A stretch of 64,000 nucleotides of DNA from Flavobacteriaceae bacterium (GCA_002694465.1 NZMG01000026.1:20742-84741); one strand, 5' to 3'. Shown: positions 7,561 through 16,742, counted from the first letter of the stretch. Translations and numbers: made by a program. Notes: generated by a model not told the origin, from the sequence alone.

Positions 7561-9342
7561 ATGCGCTATCTTTTAATTGGCTTTCTTTTATTTTTAAGTT
7601 GTGGGCTATTTGCCCAAAACGACCTCTTGGCAAAAAACTACTTTGAGCAAGGCGAATACGAAAAAGCCTTAGTGCTTTACAAAAGACTAGTTCAACAAAA
7701 TAAAGGAAACACCCGTTATTTGGTGGATTTGGTAAAAACACATCAACAATTAGAACAATATAGCGAAGCCGAAGAATTACTAAAAGAATATACTGAAGGA
7801 AAACGCATCATTCCTCAGTTTTTAATAGAATTAGGGTATAATTATGCGCTTCAAAACAAAGACAGTATTGCTCAAATCAATTATCAAAAAGCGATTGAAT
7901 TTGTAAAAGAAAGTCCTCCCTACGCATATATCGTTGGGCAGGTTTTTTCAGATTACAATTTGCTTGATGAGGCTGTGACAGTCTATGAAACAGCCATGAT
8001 GCAGGATGATAGCAGAAATTATTACGCACAATTAGCCCGTATTTATGGCGAACAAGGCGAACTTGAAAAGATGTTTGAGACCTATGTAGAACTCATTAAA
8101 ATAAATCCAACCTACAATGGAACCATCAAACGCAACTTCAGTCTTTACATTACTGAAGACCCTACTAATGAAGCCAATATTTTACTAAGAAAAACACTTC
8201 TAAAAAAACTGCAGCAAGACCCCGATGTCCTATATAATGAACTATTGAGCTGGTTGTTTATTCAGCAAAAGGATTTCAAAAAGGCGTTTATCCAGGAAAA
8301 AGCAATCTATGCACGTAGAGAGGAAAATCTCTCAGGCTTATTGGATTTAGGTAAAATTACCATCGATGAAAAGAGCTACGAGGACGCCAAGGAAATTATC
8401 CATTTTATAATTGAAAAAGCGTACAATCCGCGTTTAAAATTAGAAGGATACCAACAGTTAATGTATGTTGAATTAGAATTGGCTCAAGAAAAGGACTACC
8501 CGAAAATTGACGCTCAATACAAGCAGTTACTTTCAGAATTTGGAGATGATCGAGATACGTATTTACTTCAAATAGATTACAACGACTTTTTAGCGTTTCG
8601 GTACGGAAAAAAAGAAGAGGCGATTCAAAATTTAAAAGCATTGTCTAAAAAGGGGCTTACTATTTATCAAGAAGCCCGAGTAAAACTGAAATTGGCAGAT
8701 ATCTTAGTTTATGACGAAAAGTTTAACGAAGCCTTAATCTATTATTCCCAAGTTCAAAACAAAGTACAAAATGATGTATTGGCACAGGAAGCTCGTTTTA
8801 AAGTGGCACGAACCAGTTATTTTAAGGGAGATTTTGAATGGGCGCAGGTGCAACTAGACGTATTAAAAAAATCGGCATCACAACTCATCGCAAACGATGC
8901 TATGCAACTTAGTTTAATGATTCAAGATAATTCTTTAGAAGACTCTACACAAACGGCTTTAAAGAAATTTGCTACTGCAGATTTGAGAGCCCTTCAGAAT
9001 AAGAATGTGGAAGCCATTACTCTTTTGAAAGATATTTTAACCAACCATAAAGGCGAGGAAATTGAAGACGAAGCATTGCTTAAAATGGGTATGATTTATG
9101 AAAAATTAAACCAATTTGAAAATGCCGAAGCTCAATATTTAAAGTTAATCGAGCTATACAAAGAAGACATTCTTGCAGATGATGCCCATTTTAAACTCGC
9201 AAAACTTTACGAAACTTACCTAGGGCAACCTGAAAAGGCCAAAGAACTATACGAGCAAATTATCTTTAACTTTCAGGATAGTATTTACTTTGTGGAAGCC
9301 CGAAAAAGATACCGAATGCTTCGCGGCGATGAAATAAATTAA
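7561..9342 (+). CDS. Secreted TPR-repeat protein
   Basis: A 593-residue protein with a clear Sec signal peptide (MRYLLIGFLLFLSCGLFAQ, cut after Ala or near the Cys). The rest is tandem tetratricopeptide repeats from about residue 22 to the end, such as NYFEQGEYEKALVLYKRLV and MIYEKLNQFENAEAQYLKLI. The near-consensus -7 sequence TATCTTTA ends 5 bp before the ATG, so the mRNA may be almost leaderless. It is probably a periplasmic or outer-membrane scaffold; no catalytic domain is visible. The next gene starts 3 bp after its stop. Confidence 0.85.
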   Translation: MRYLLIGFLLFLSCGLFAQNDLLAKNYFEQGEYEKALVLYKRLVQQNKGNTRYLVDLVKTHQQLEQYSEAEELLKEYTEGKRIIPQFLIELGYNYALQNKDSIAQINYQKAIEFVKESPPYAYIVGQVFSDYNLLDEAVTVYETAMMQDDSRNYYAQLARIYGEQGELEKMFETYVELIKINPTYNGTIKRNFSLYITEDPTNEANILLRKTLLKKLQQDPDVLYNELLSWLFIQQKDFKKAFIQEKAIYARREENLSGLLDLGKITIDEKSYEDAKEIIHFIIEKAYNPRLKLEGYQQLMYVELELAQEKDYPKIDAQYKQLLSEFGDDRDTYLLQIDYNDFLAFRYGKKEEAIQNLKALSKKGLTIYQEARVKLKLADILVYDEKFNEALIYYSQVQNKVQNDVLAQEARFKVARTSYFKGDFEWAQVQLDVLKKSASQLIANDAMQLSLMIQDNSLEDSTQTALKKFATADLRALQNKNVEAITLLKDILTNHKGEEIEDEALLKMGMIYEKLNQFENAEAQYLKLIELYKEDILADDAHFKLAKLYETYLGQPEKAKELYEQIIFNFQDSIYFVEARKRYRMLRGDEIN

Positions 9343-9345
9343 TTT

Positions 9346-9654
9346 ATGTATATCTACAACGTCACCATAAATATTGAAGAAACTGTTCACGACAAGTGGC
9401 TGCACTGGATGAAGGAAGAACATATTCCTGCCATGTTGGCGACTGGGAAATTTCATAAAGCGCTTATGACTCGGGTACAAGTGGAGGAAGAAATGGGAGG
9501 CATTACCTACTCTGTTCAATATCGCACCGATAGCAAAGAGACACTTGAAAAATATTATCAAGAAGACGCCGAAACCCTTCGTGCACAAAGCAAACCCTTT
9601 GAAGGAAAATTTATCGCTTTTAGAACCGAGTTGGAAGTAATTAGTGAACAATGA
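9346..9654 (+). CDS. DUF4286 family protein
   Basis: A 102-residue cytosolic protein matching the small DUF4286 family (MYIYNVTINIEETVHDKWLHW; HIPAMLATGKF; the C-terminal EGKFIAFRTELEV). In flavobacteria it is usually found beside rsmA. Here a small membrane protein gene intervenes and overlaps it by 4 bp (ATGA). The fold suggests a ferredoxin-like dimer, but the function is unknown. Confidence 0.8.
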   Translation: MYIYNVTINIEETVHDKWLHWMKEEHIPAMLATGKFHKALMTRVQVEEEMGGITYSVQYRTDSKETLEKYYQEDAETLRAQSKPFEGKFIAFRTELEVISEQ

Positions 9655-10097
9655 TTAAAAAATATTATGAAAAAAATTATTTGCTCTGGTACTTTATAAA
9701 AATAGGGGTATTAGCATTTATTATAGGGTTAATTAGTCTTAAGTATTTCTTTGGGATGCTAATTTTATTTATAATATTAATATTTATTTATCACTATATT
9801 TTTGACAATCTATATCCTGAACAAATTTCTAAACCCTTATTTAAAAAATTATTTCTCCCATTGTTCAATCCTAAAATAAATGCATTTGTTATAGGATTTG
9901 ATGAAAACCACTTGGTTTTTAAAAACTTTAAAATCAATTTTAAAAAAATCAAAACATTTCATCCATCCTTGGGTGGTAGTGAACCCTATATCCTTATTGA
10001 TGATAATTCAAAATTTGATATAAAGTCATCTTGGTTAACTAAGGAAGATTCTCAAGAGGTTGAGAAAATTCTATTAAAAAAAATTAATGAAAGATAA
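9651..10097 (+). CDS. Small membrane protein, unknown
   Basis: A 148-residue protein with two hydrophobic helices near residues 11-50 ([37 protein letters not shown]). A mostly beta C-terminal half resembles small PH-like/YcxB-like cytosolic domains, but that likeness is weak. It starts inside DUF4286 (4-bp overlap) and ends 11 bp into rsmA, so it is translated within that operon. It is strikingly more AT-rich and Lys/Ile/Phe-rich than both neighbours, suggesting a later insertion between them. Confidence 0.65.
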   Translation: MIKKYYEKNYLLWYFIKIGVLAFIIGLISLKYFFGMLILFIILIFIYHYIFDNLYPEQISKPLFKKLFLPLFNPKINAFVIGFDENHLVFKNFKINFKKIKTFHPSLGGSEPYILIDDNSKFDIKSSWLTKEDSQEVEKILLKKINER

Positions 10098-10881
10098 GGT
10101 TAGAGCCAAAAAACATTTAGGGCAGCATTTTCTTCACGATGAGCATATCGCCGAAAAAATAGGCAACACGCTTACCCTTAAAAATTACGATAAGGTGCTC
10201 GAAATTGGCCCTGGAATGGGTGTTTTAACCAAATATTTAGTGGCAAAACCTATCGAATTAATTGCGATGGATTTAGACACAGAATCCATTCAATATTTAA
10301 AAGAAAACTATCCCCTTAAAAATTTGACCATTCTTGAAGCCGATTTTTTAAAGTTTGACATTTCATCCCTTTTTGAGGATTCTCAATTTGCAATTACTGG
10401 TAATTTCCCTTATAATATTTCATCCCAAATTGTTTTTAAAACCTTGGCATGGCGTCATTTAATTCCAGAATTTACAGGAATGTTCCAAAAAGAAGTAGCG
10501 CAACGAATTTGTGAAAAACAAGGAAATAAAACCTACGGAATACTTTCGGTTTTAGTACAAGCTTTTTACGATGCCGAATATTTATTTACTGTAAAACCTG
10601 GGGTTTTTAATCCGCCCCCAAAAGTGGATAGTGGGGTGCTTAGGTTAACCCGAAAAGAGAACTACCAGCTGCCTTGTGATGAAGGTTTATTTTTCAAAAC
10701 TGTAAAAACGGCCTTTCAACAACGCCGTAAAACCTTAAGAAATAGCTTAAAAACATTCTCTCTCCCCGAAAAACTAAAAGAAGATGCTATCTTTGCGCAA
10801 CGACCGGAACAACTTTCGGTTCAAGAATTTATAGCGCTCACTCAAAAACTTGAGAGTCATGGCATTTCTACTAACATCTGA
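10087..10881 (+). CDS. rsmA: 16S rRNA (adenine1518/1519-N6)-dimethyltransferase
   Basis: Dimethylates two adjacent adenines in the 3' hairpin of 16S rRNA (KsgA family). Visible are the start motif [11 protein letters not shown], the SAM-binding [11 protein letters not shown], the catalytic [11 protein letters not shown] (NxPY type) and [12 protein letters not shown]. The length of 264 residues is normal. It overlaps the upstream small membrane protein by 11 bp and mgtE downstream, so the genes are translationally linked. Confidence 0.97.
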   Translation: MKDKVRAKKHLGQHFLHDEHIAEKIGNTLTLKNYDKVLEIGPGMGVLTKYLVAKPIELIAMDLDTESIQYLKENYPLKNLTILEADFLKFDISSLFEDSQFAITGNFPYNISSQIVFKTLAWRHLIPEFTGMFQKEVAQRICEKQGNKTYGILSVLVQAFYDAEYLFTVKPGVFNPPPKVDSGVLRLTRKENYQLPCDEGLFFKTVKTAFQQRRKTLRNSLKTFSLPEKLKEDAIFAQRPEQLSVQEFIALTQKLESHGISTNI

Positions 10882-12208
10882 ATTTGTTGAGCACATCGAG
10901 CAACTCATTGCTCAAAAGGATGGTAATGCCTTAAAAGAACTATTCCTCGACTTTCACTTTGCAGATATTGCCGAAGTACTTGAAGAACTTGACAGTGATG
11001 ATGCAACGTATCTAATTAAGTTACTGGAAAGCGAAATAACTTCCGAAGCATTAATGGAAGTAGATGAAGATGTTCGAGAAAAAATTCTTGATCGTCTTTC
11101 TCCAAAGGAAATTGCTCAGGAGCTCGCAGAAATGGATACCGATGATGCGGCAGATGTTATTGGAGAACTTGATGAGGATATTCAGCAAAAAGTAATTTCA
11201 AAAATTAAGGATGAAGAGCACGCAGCAGATATTGTTGAACTCCTTAAGTATGATGAAGATACCGCCGGAGGTCTTATGGCAAAAGAGCTTGTTCGTGTAA
11301 AAGAAACCTGGACCACTGCAGGATGTGTGAGAGAAATGCGTAGGCAAGCTAAAAATGTCACTCGGGTGCATTCTATTTATGTAGTTGATAAAGAAGATAA
11401 ATTAAAAGGAAGACTTTCCTTAAAGGACCTATTAACAGCTCCTGAAAAAGCTAGAATTAGCGATGTCTATATTCCTAAAGTAGATTATGTAACCGTGCAC
11501 ACCGAAGGAGAAGAAGTGGCTCGTATTATGCAACGATACGATTTGGAAGCTATTCCTGTGGTAGATGATCATGGTGTCCTAGTAGGAAGAATTACCATTG
11601 ACGATATTGTAGATTTTATAAAAGACGAAGCCGAAAAAGATTACCAAATGGCGGCAGGTATCTCTAGTGATGTAGAAGCCGATGATAGTATTTGGTTGCT
11701 AACAAGAGCAAGACTGCCATGGTTGGTCTTAGGACTTTTCGGGGGATTAGGAAGTGTATATATCATGAAAGGTTTTGATGAAGCTATAAGCAATTACGTA
11801 GAACTTTTCTTTTTTACCCCTTTAATTGCTGCGATGGCAGGAAATGTGGGTGTACAATCGAGTGCGATTATTGTTCAAGGTTTGGCAAATGACAATGTAA
11901 AAGGGAGCCTTTTTAAAAGATTGTTAAAAGAAGTTGGGCTGGCATTAATTAATGGAATTGCATTGGCTGTTTTGGTAATTGTATTTGGCTATATTGCTGG
12001 ACTAGATCAACGAGTTGCTTTCACTATCGCTATTTCCATGTTATCGGTTATTATCGTTGCTGCACTAGTAGGCACCTTTGTGCCTATTATACTAAATAAA
12101 AAAGGCATAGATCCCGCTATTGCTACAGGGCCTTTCATTACGACAAGTAATGATATTTTTGGAATTTTTCTTTTCTTCTATTTGTCTAAAATAATTTTAG
12201 GTTTTTAA
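10859..12208 (+). CDS. mgtE: Magnesium transporter MgtE
   Basis: Mg2+-gated channel of the inner membrane. In order it has an acidic superhelical N domain (residues about 5-125, [18 protein letters not shown] repeats), two CBS domains (about 130-250, ending [13 protein letters not shown]), a connecting helix, and five C-terminal membrane helices with the pore segment [17 protein letters not shown] choose the ATG at 10859 rather than a TTG three codons upstream. The gene begins inside rsmA. Near the usual family length (449 residues). Confidence 0.95.
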   Translation: MAFLLTSEFVEHIEQLIAQKDGNALKELFLDFHFADIAEVLEELDSDDATYLIKLLESEITSEALMEVDEDVREKILDRLSPKEIAQELAEMDTDDAADVIGELDEDIQQKVISKIKDEEHAADIVELLKYDEDTAGGLMAKELVRVKETWTTAGCVREMRRQAKNVTRVHSIYVVDKEDKLKGRLSLKDLLTAPEKARISDVYIPKVDYVTVHTEGEEVARIMQRYDLEAIPVVDDHGVLVGRITIDDIVDFIKDEAEKDYQMAAGISSDVEADDSIWLLTRARLPWLVLGLFGGLGSVYIMKGFDEAISNYVELFFFTPLIAAMAGNVGVQSSAIIVQGLANDNVKGSLFKRLLKEVGLALINGIALAVLVIVFGYIAGLDQRVAFTIAISMLSVIIVAALVGTFVPIILNKKGIDPAIATGPFITTSNDIFGIFLFFYLSKIILGF

Positions 12209-12271
12209 ACACGCTGCTTCTTTATATAAATTAGCTTGAAAATTTGTACTTTGTTTCAGTAATTTACTTGC

Positions 12272-12637
12272 ATGAAAACAATTAACGTTTCCCAAAAATT
12301 CAGCAAATTTTCAGAGCATTGGTCCCCACATCAAATTGCAGTGGTAGACGACATGCAGGTACTTCTAGCTAAGATAAAAGGTGACTTTGTTTGGCATAAA
12401 CACGAGGAAGAAGACGAGTTGTTTTTTATTCAAAAAGGAACATTGGAAATGCACTTTAGAAACAAAGTTGAAATACTTAAAGCAGGTGAAATTATTGTAG
12501 TTCCCAAAGGTGTAGAACACTGTCCTAAAACACAAAACGGAGAAGAAGTGCACGTGCTCCTATTCGAAAAGCTTTCTACAAAACATACAGGAAATATGAT
12601 AACTGAAAAAACAAAAACTTCCTATCCCAAAATCTAA
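12272..12637 (+). CDS. Cupin domain protein
   Basis: A single-domain, 121-residue beta-barrel cupin. It has the metal-site pattern WHKHEEEDELFFIQKG (HxH then E) and the second cupin motif PKGVEHCPKT. No signal peptide. It is followed 2 bp later by the dehydrogenase gene, so the two are probably co-transcribed. Substrate unknown. Confidence 0.85.
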   Translation: MKTINVSQKFSKFSEHWSPHQIAVVDDMQVLLAKIKGDFVWHKHEEEDELFFIQKGTLEMHFRNKVEILKAGEIIVVPKGVEHCPKTQNGEEVHVLLFEKLSTKHTGNMITEKTKTSYPKI

Positions 12638-12639
12638 AA

Positions 12640-13575
12640 ATGAACATTCTTCACCTCGATAAAAATCACCCTTTACTTATTGAAGAACTCAAAAAAGCTG
12701 GGTTTAACAATGTTGATGATTACACCTCTTCAAAGACGGAAATCGAAAAGAGTATTCATAAATATGATGGTATTGTAATCCGTAGTCGTTTTAAAATTGA
12801 TAACACATTCTTGGATGCCGCAAAAAATTTAAAATTTATTGCTCGTGTGGGTGCGGGATTAGAAAGTATTGATGAAGAATACGCTCAAAAAATGAAAGTA
12901 ACGCTCATAGCCGCTCCCGAAGGCAACCGAAATGCCGTAGGGGAACACACTTTGGGAATGTTACTTTCACTATTTAATAATTTGAATAAAGCAGACCGAG
13001 AAGTCAAGAAGGGTGTTTGGAATCGTGAAGGAAATCGAGGAGTTGAATTGGACGGTAAAACGGTTGGGATTATTGGTTACGGAAATATGGGTAAAGCGTT
13101 CGCCAAAAAACTGAAGGGATTTGATTGTACCGTACTTTGTTATGATATTTTAGAAGATGTGGGCGATAAAAACGCTACTCAAGTAAGCCTTCAAACAATA
13201 TTTGACATGGCAGATGTACTAAGCCTTCACACGCCTTGGACGCCTTTAACCGACAAGATGATAAACACCCATTTTATTTCAAAATTTCAAAAATCCTTTT
13301 GGTTTTTAAATACTGCACGCGGAAAAAGTGTGGTTACAGTAGACCTAGTTTCAGCATTAAAAAGCGGGAAAATTTTAGGTGCAGGATTGGATGTTTTGGA
13401 ATATGAAAAACTTTCATTTGAGTCGTTATTTACTTCAGAAATGCCTGAAGCTTACAAAGAATTGATTCTTATGGACAATGTTATTTTAAGTCCACACATT
13501 GCAGGATGGACGGTGGAAAGCAAAGAAAAATTGGCGCAAACCATTGTCGAAAAGATACTGGAAGAATTTTCATAA
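12640..13575 (+). CDS. D-isomer 2-hydroxyacid dehydrogenase (phosphoglycerate dehydrogenase-like)
   Basis: NAD-dependent oxidoreductase of the D-2-hydroxyacid family, 311 residues. Visible are the Rossmann motif GIIGYGNMGKAF, the substrate-binding Arg in NTARGKSVV, the catalytic Glu in the LDVLEYE region, and the catalytic His in LSPHIAGWT. It lacks the C-terminal ACT domain of long SerA enzymes, so it is the short type. A role in serine synthesis is plausible but not shown; glyoxylate or hydroxypyruvate reductase activity is an alternative. Confidence 0.88.
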   Translation: MNILHLDKNHPLLIEELKKAGFNNVDDYTSSKTEIEKSIHKYDGIVIRSRFKIDNTFLDAAKNLKFIARVGAGLESIDEEYAQKMKVTLIAAPEGNRNAVGEHTLGMLLSLFNNLNKADREVKKGVWNREGNRGVELDGKTVGIIGYGNMGKAFAKKLKGFDCTVLCYDILEDVGDKNATQVSLQTIFDMADVLSLHTPWTPLTDKMINTHFISKFQKSFWFLNTARGKSVVTVDLVSALKSGKILGAGLDVLEYEKLSFESLFTSEMPEAYKELILMDNVILSPHIAGWTVESKEKLAQTIVEKILEEFS

Positions 13576-13598
13576 ATTTAGTGAGAGAAAAATAGGTC

Positions 13599-14054
13599 AT
13601 GCAATACAAAGCCAATACTCCCGAAGAATACATCGCTCAAATTCCTGAAGAACGAAAAGAACCCATAAAAAAGCTTCAACAAGTAATTAAAGAGAATTTA
13701 CCAAAAGGCTTTGAAGAGACCATTCAATACGGGATGATTGGGTATGTAGTCCCTCATTCCATATATCCAGATGGATATCATTGTACTCCAGACACCCCTT
13801 TACCATTTATGAGTATTGCTTCACAAAAAAACTTTATTGCAGTTTATAGTTCTGGTTTGTATGCAAAAAAAGAACTTATGGATTGGTTTGTAGGAGAATA
13901 TCCTAAACATTGTAAACGAAAACTTGATATGGGGAAAAGCTGTATTCGATTTAAAAAGATAGAAGAGATTCCTTATGGATTAATTGGTGAATTAGCTTCG
14001 AAAATGAGTGTAAAAGAGTGGATTTCAATTTATGAAACTGCCATTAAAAAATAA
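13599..14054 (+). CDS. DUF1801 domain protein
   Basis: A 151-residue cytosolic protein with the DUF1801 layout: N-terminal helices (TPEEYIAQIPEERKEPIKKL), then PKGFEETIQYGMIGYVVP, then a conserved KSCIRFKKIEEIP segment. The family fold resembles YdhG/frataxin-like small domains; its function is not established. It is followed 6 bp later by a VOC-family gene, together forming a small stress-type gene cluster with the cupin upstream. Confidence 0.8.
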   Translation: MQYKANTPEEYIAQIPEERKEPIKKLQQVIKENLPKGFEETIQYGMIGYVVPHSIYPDGYHCTPDTPLPFMSIASQKNFIAVYSSGLYAKKELMDWFVGEYPKHCKRKLDMGKSCIRFKKIEEIPYGLIGELASKMSVKEWISIYETAIKK

Positions 14055-14060
14055 ATAATT

Positions 14061-14447
14061 ATGAAAAAAAGAGTCACAGGAATTGGCGGATTATTTTTTA
14101 AAACTAAAGACCCTAATGCCACAAAGGAATGGTATAAAAAACATTTAGGTTTTCCAACAGATAATTGGGGTTGTACCTTTTGGTGGAAAGACAAAGAAGG
14201 CAAAGATTGCTCGACCCAATGGAGTCCCTTTCCCGAAGACACCAAATATTATGCGCCATCAAAAAAGGAGTTCATGTTTAACTACCGGGTAGAAAACTTG
14301 GTAGAATTACTTAAAGTTCTGAAAGAAGAAGGTGTTACCATTGTGGGGGAAATGGAGGAATACGATTATGGGAAATTTGGTTGGATTATGGATGATGACG
14401 GCAATAAAATTGAACTTTGGGAGCCAAAAGATGCCGCATTTCAATAA
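14061..14447 (+). CDS. VOC (glyoxalase/bleomycin resistance-like) family protein
   Basis: A 128-residue single VOC domain. The N-terminal beta strand RVTGIGGLFFKTKDPNATKEWYKKHLGF is family-typical. The C-terminal GWIMDDDGNKIELWEP carries the metal-ligand Glu (ELWEP). It is transcribed with the DUF1801 gene. The substrate is unknown. Confidence 0.85.
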   Translation: MKKRVTGIGGLFFKTKDPNATKEWYKKHLGFPTDNWGCTFWWKDKEGKDCSTQWSPFPEDTKYYAPSKKEFMFNYRVENLVELLKVLKEEGVTIVGEMEEYDYGKFGWIMDDDGNKIELWEPKDAAFQ

Positions 14448-14538
14448 AAATAACCCTTATTAAAAACTAATGGAATTCTGGTATTCAGGGTTTTAAAAAT
14501 TTTAGTACTTTTATTATTCAACTTTAACCAATTTAATC

Positions 14539-14928
14539 ATGTCTGAAGAAAACAACGAAAACCTAGGCGACGAAATAAAAGATACTGCCAAAGAAATAAA
14601 AGACGAAGCAAAAAGTACTGCTAGCGAATTTAAAGAAGGCTGGAACGAAGCCACAAAAAGTGGTGAAAATAAAAAGTTGGTTGCCGGACTTTTAGGAATA
14701 TTTTTAGGAGCTTTTGGAGTTCATAAATTTATTTTAGGATATCAAAAGGAAGGATTTATCCTATTAGGAGGAACACTATTAGGTATTGTAACTTCCTGTA
14801 TTGTTATAGGAGTTTTCATCTATATGGCTACGGGAGTTATAGGACTAATTGAAGGCATTATCTATCTTACCAAAAGTGACGAAGAGTTTTACCAAACCTA
14901 TCAAGCCAACAAAAAACCTTGGTTCTAA
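14539..14928 (+). CDS. TM2 domain membrane protein
   Basis: A 129-residue protein. The N-terminal 45 residues are a charged helix rich in Lys, Glu and Ala (KDTAKEIKDEAKSTASEFKE). A TM2 domain follows, with two helices and the conserved LLGIFLGAFGVHKFILGYQK segment and the family-type Asp/Glu-rich end. TM2 proteins are inner membrane proteins of uncertain role. A strong terminator follows directly. Confidence 0.88.
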   Translation: MSEENNENLGDEIKDTAKEIKDEAKSTASEFKEGWNEATKSGENKKLVAGLLGIFLGAFGVHKFILGYQKEGFILLGGTLLGIVTSCIVIGVFIYMATGVIGLIEGIIYLTKSDEEFYQTYQANKKPWF

Positions 14929-14934
14929 AATTGT

Positions 14935-14968
14935 AAAAAGCTTTCAAATAAACCTTGAAAGCTTTTTT
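14935..14968 (+). terminator. Intrinsic terminator after the TM2 gene
   Basis: AAAGCTTTCAA and TTGAAAGCTTT form a stem with a short loop, followed by a T run. Flanking A and T runs make it usable in both directions. Confidence 0.85.
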
Positions 14969-14976
14969 ATTTGTTC

Positions 14977-14993
14977 ATATTATCGTAATATTG
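14977..14993 (+). promoter_or_regulatory. Palindromic operator overlapping the arsR promoter
   Basis: ATATTA-TCG-TAATAT (14977-14991) is a perfect 6-bp-arm inverted repeat. It overlaps a near-consensus -7 box TAATATTG (14986-14993), 22 bp before the arsR start codon. This is where an ArsR/SmtB-type repressor would be expected to bind; binding is inferred. Confidence 0.5.
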
Positions 14994-15014
14994 CATTATT
15001 AAAATTATAAAATC

Positions 15015-15338
15015 ATGGGCGTTTCAAAAAGATATTTACATTCTATGCAAGTGAATCAGCTGGCAGATCTTGCAAAAGTACTTTCGCATCCTGCTAGAAT
15101 TTCCATTTTAAATTATATTGGAGATTGTGAAGGTTGTTTGTGTAAAGACATTTCTGAAAAAATTAAGCTCTCTCAACCCACCACCTCCCAACACCTTCAA
15201 GTAATTAAAAAATCCGGATTATTAAAAAGTAAATTCAGTGGTAAAAGTCAATACTACACAATAAACAAAAACAAACTCACAGCATTAAAACTACTCTTTC
15301 AAGACTTTTTTGAAAGCACCGAACAAAAATGCTGCTAA
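15015..15338 (+). CDS. arsR: ArsR/SmtB family transcriptional regulator
   Basis: A 107-residue winged-helix repressor with the helix-turn-helix at SQPTTSQHLQVIKKSGLL. The Cys cluster CEGCLC lies just before the recognition helices, in the place of the ArsR alpha-3 metalloid sensor site, and a second pair (CC) ends the protein. A palindrome overlaps its promoter. It heads a four-member cluster with DUF6428, an N-acetyltransferase and an arsC remnant, which indicates arsenic control. Confidence 0.88.
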   Translation: MGVSKRYLHSMQVNQLADLAKVLSHPARISILNYIGDCEGCLCKDISEKIKLSQPTTSQHLQVIKKSGLLKSKFSGKSQYYTINKNKLTALKLLFQDFFESTEQKCC

Positions 15339-15350
15339 ATCCTTTACACT

Positions 15351-15839
15351 ATGAAAACACAAGAATTTTTATCCCTTTTAGAAAGCCATAAAAACAAAGC
15401 ATTGTTATTTGAATATGCTCCCGAAAAATTTGTAGGACCAAATTACCACATCACCGAAGTAAAGCACGTTAAGATAGATTCGGTTGACTGTGGTAGTGGG
15501 ACGGATGCCTGGAATGAAACTATTGTTCAGCTTTGGGAAAGCCCTACTGAAAAAGGCAAAAGAGATTATATGTCTACTTTTAAAGCTTTGGGGATTCTAA
15601 AAAAAGTAGGGCAAATGAAGCCTTACGATATGAATGCAGAAATAAAATTTGAATACAGTAATGAGGTATTTCATACAGCGCAGCTATTCTTGAATGATTA
15701 TACTATTTCAAATAATCAACTCATTTTAAATTTGGGGGTTCAACAAACCGATTGCAAGGCCAAAGAAACTTGCGGTGTCCCAGAACCCGCTATGGCAGAA
15801 ACCGAAGGATGCTGCACACCAGACAGTGGCTGTTGTTAA
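15351..15839 (+). CDS. DUF6428 family protein, arsenic operon-associated
   Basis: A 162-residue cytosolic protein starting 12 bp after arsR. The body (TQEFLSLLESHKNKALLFEY; PNYHITEVKHVKIDSVDCG) matches the DUF6428 family, which habitually follows arsR in flavobacteria. The C-terminal 30 residues are Cys-rich, with single Cys residues, then two CC pairs at the end (EGCCTPDSGCC), suggesting metal or metalloid binding. No enzymatic motif is visible. The function is unknown; an arsenite chaperone is only a guess. Confidence 0.78.
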   Translation: MKTQEFLSLLESHKNKALLFEYAPEKFVGPNYHITEVKHVKIDSVDCGSGTDAWNETIVQLWESPTEKGKRDYMSTFKALGILKKVGQMKPYDMNAEIKFEYSNEVFHTAQLFLNDYTISNNQLILNLGVQQTDCKAKETCGVPEPAMAETEGCCTPDSGCC

Positions 15840-15841
15840 AA

Positions 15842-16342
15842 ATGGAATTCCTTCCATTACAAAAAGAACACTACCCTGCAGTATCAAAAATTTATTTTGA
15901 AGGGATAGAAACGGGCATTGCAACGTTTGAAACGGAAATTCCTTCTTGGGAAATTTTTAATGAAAAGTTTTTACCCGTTTGCCGATTTATTGCTAAAAAA
16001 AATGACCAAATTCTGGGGTGGTGTACTTTAAGTGCTATTTCAAAAAGAGAAGTGTACAAAGGTGTTGCCGAAACCACCATCTACATAGCCAAAGACGCTC
16101 GTGGAAAAGGTATTGGCAAAAAATTATTACAGCACTTGGTCTTTGAAAGTGAAAAGGCAGGATTTTGGACCCTTCAAGCACGTATTTTTCCGCAAAACAT
16201 TGCGAGTATAGAACTACATAAAAATGCGGGGTTTAGAATTGTGGGCATAAAGGAAAAAATTGGACAACGATTAGGCGTTTGGCACGACAATGTAGAGTTG
16301 GAGCGACGAAGTAAAAAGGTACATTTCGTAAAAAACATTTAA
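15842..16342 (+). CDS. GNAT N-acetyltransferase, phosphinothricin/ArsN type
   Basis: A 166-residue acetyltransferase. The N-terminal EGIETGIATFETEIPSWE resembles phosphinothricin and methionine-sulfoximine acetyltransferases. The acetyl-CoA loop is ARGKGIGKKLLQHL, and the C-terminal GFRIVGIKEKIG is also typical. The ATG at 15842 is chosen because it fits the family N-terminus; the frame is open further upstream but only within DUF6428. Placement in an ars operon suggests an ArsN1-like role against arsinothricin or related compounds (inference). Confidence 0.82.
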   Translation: MEFLPLQKEHYPAVSKIYFEGIETGIATFETEIPSWEIFNEKFLPVCRFIAKKNDQILGWCTLSAISKREVYKGVAETTIYIAKDARGKGIGKKLLQHLVFESEKAGFWTLQARIFPQNIASIELHKNAGFRIVGIKEKIGQRLGVWHDNVELERRSKKVHFVKNI

Positions 16343-16520
16343 GTACATTGCACTGATAATGGTTGCCAAAGCCAAATGGCACACAGGAATTTAAAAGAAT
16401 TTGGAAAAGATAAGATTCAGGTTTTTAGTTCAGGAATTGAAACCAACTTACTTCAATACTGGAGCCGTATCCATTATGGCTAAAGTGGGTATTGATATTT
16501 CCAATTACAACTCTTTGTAA
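16343..16520 (+). pseudogene. arsC: arsC-type arsenate reductase (low-MW phosphatase fold) remnant
   Basis: Directly after the GNAT stop codon, the frame from 16343 reads VHCTDNGCQSQMAH and then KEFGKDKIQVFSSGIE. This matches the P-loop region of thioredoxin-coupled arsenate reductases (normally CTGNSCRSQMAH). A +1 frameshift near 16450 continues the homology as TGAVSIMAKVGIDISNY before a stop at 16520. The start codon, the catalytic Arg of the CX5R loop (now Gln) and the C-terminal part are missing. It is clearly non-functional. Confidence 0.8.
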
Positions 16521-16742
16521 ATAAAACCTCCTAATAGGTTATTTAAGTCATTTATTTTCATACTTTTATTACAACTAATCAACCAAATTATTTATTTCAT
16601 GACTGATCTATTTTCTAAAAATAGAATCAAAAGTGAGTAACCTATTTTTTACCTACTTGCTAGAACGATAGTAGGACAAATTGATTCAATATTTTGGTTG
16701 ATAAGGATATTTCGTGTTTAAACATATCTAATCCTTATCAAA
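16521..16742. other. Intergenic stretch before the O-acylation locus
   Basis: No gene is visible. It contains AT-rich sequence, the short inverted pair AACCT/AGGTT, and at its right end a long hairpin described separately. Confidence 0.6.
16698..16741 (+). promoter_or_regulatory. 11-bp inverted repeat adjoining a start codon
   Basis: TTGATAAGGAT (16698-16708) and ATCCTTATCAA (16731-16741) are perfect reverse complements with a 22-nt loop. The second arm ends one base before the ATG at 16743, so in mRNA the hairpin would occlude the initiation region. It could also be an operator. Confidence 0.55.

Noticed and set aside
9247..9651. Antisense open frame of 134 codons opposite DUF4286
   Set aside because: The plus-strand genes are convincing, and the antisense protein has no recognisable feature.
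15752..15841. N-terminal extension of the acetyltransferase
   Set aside because: The extra 30 codons overlap the Cys-rich end of DUF6428 and do not look like a GNAT N-terminus.
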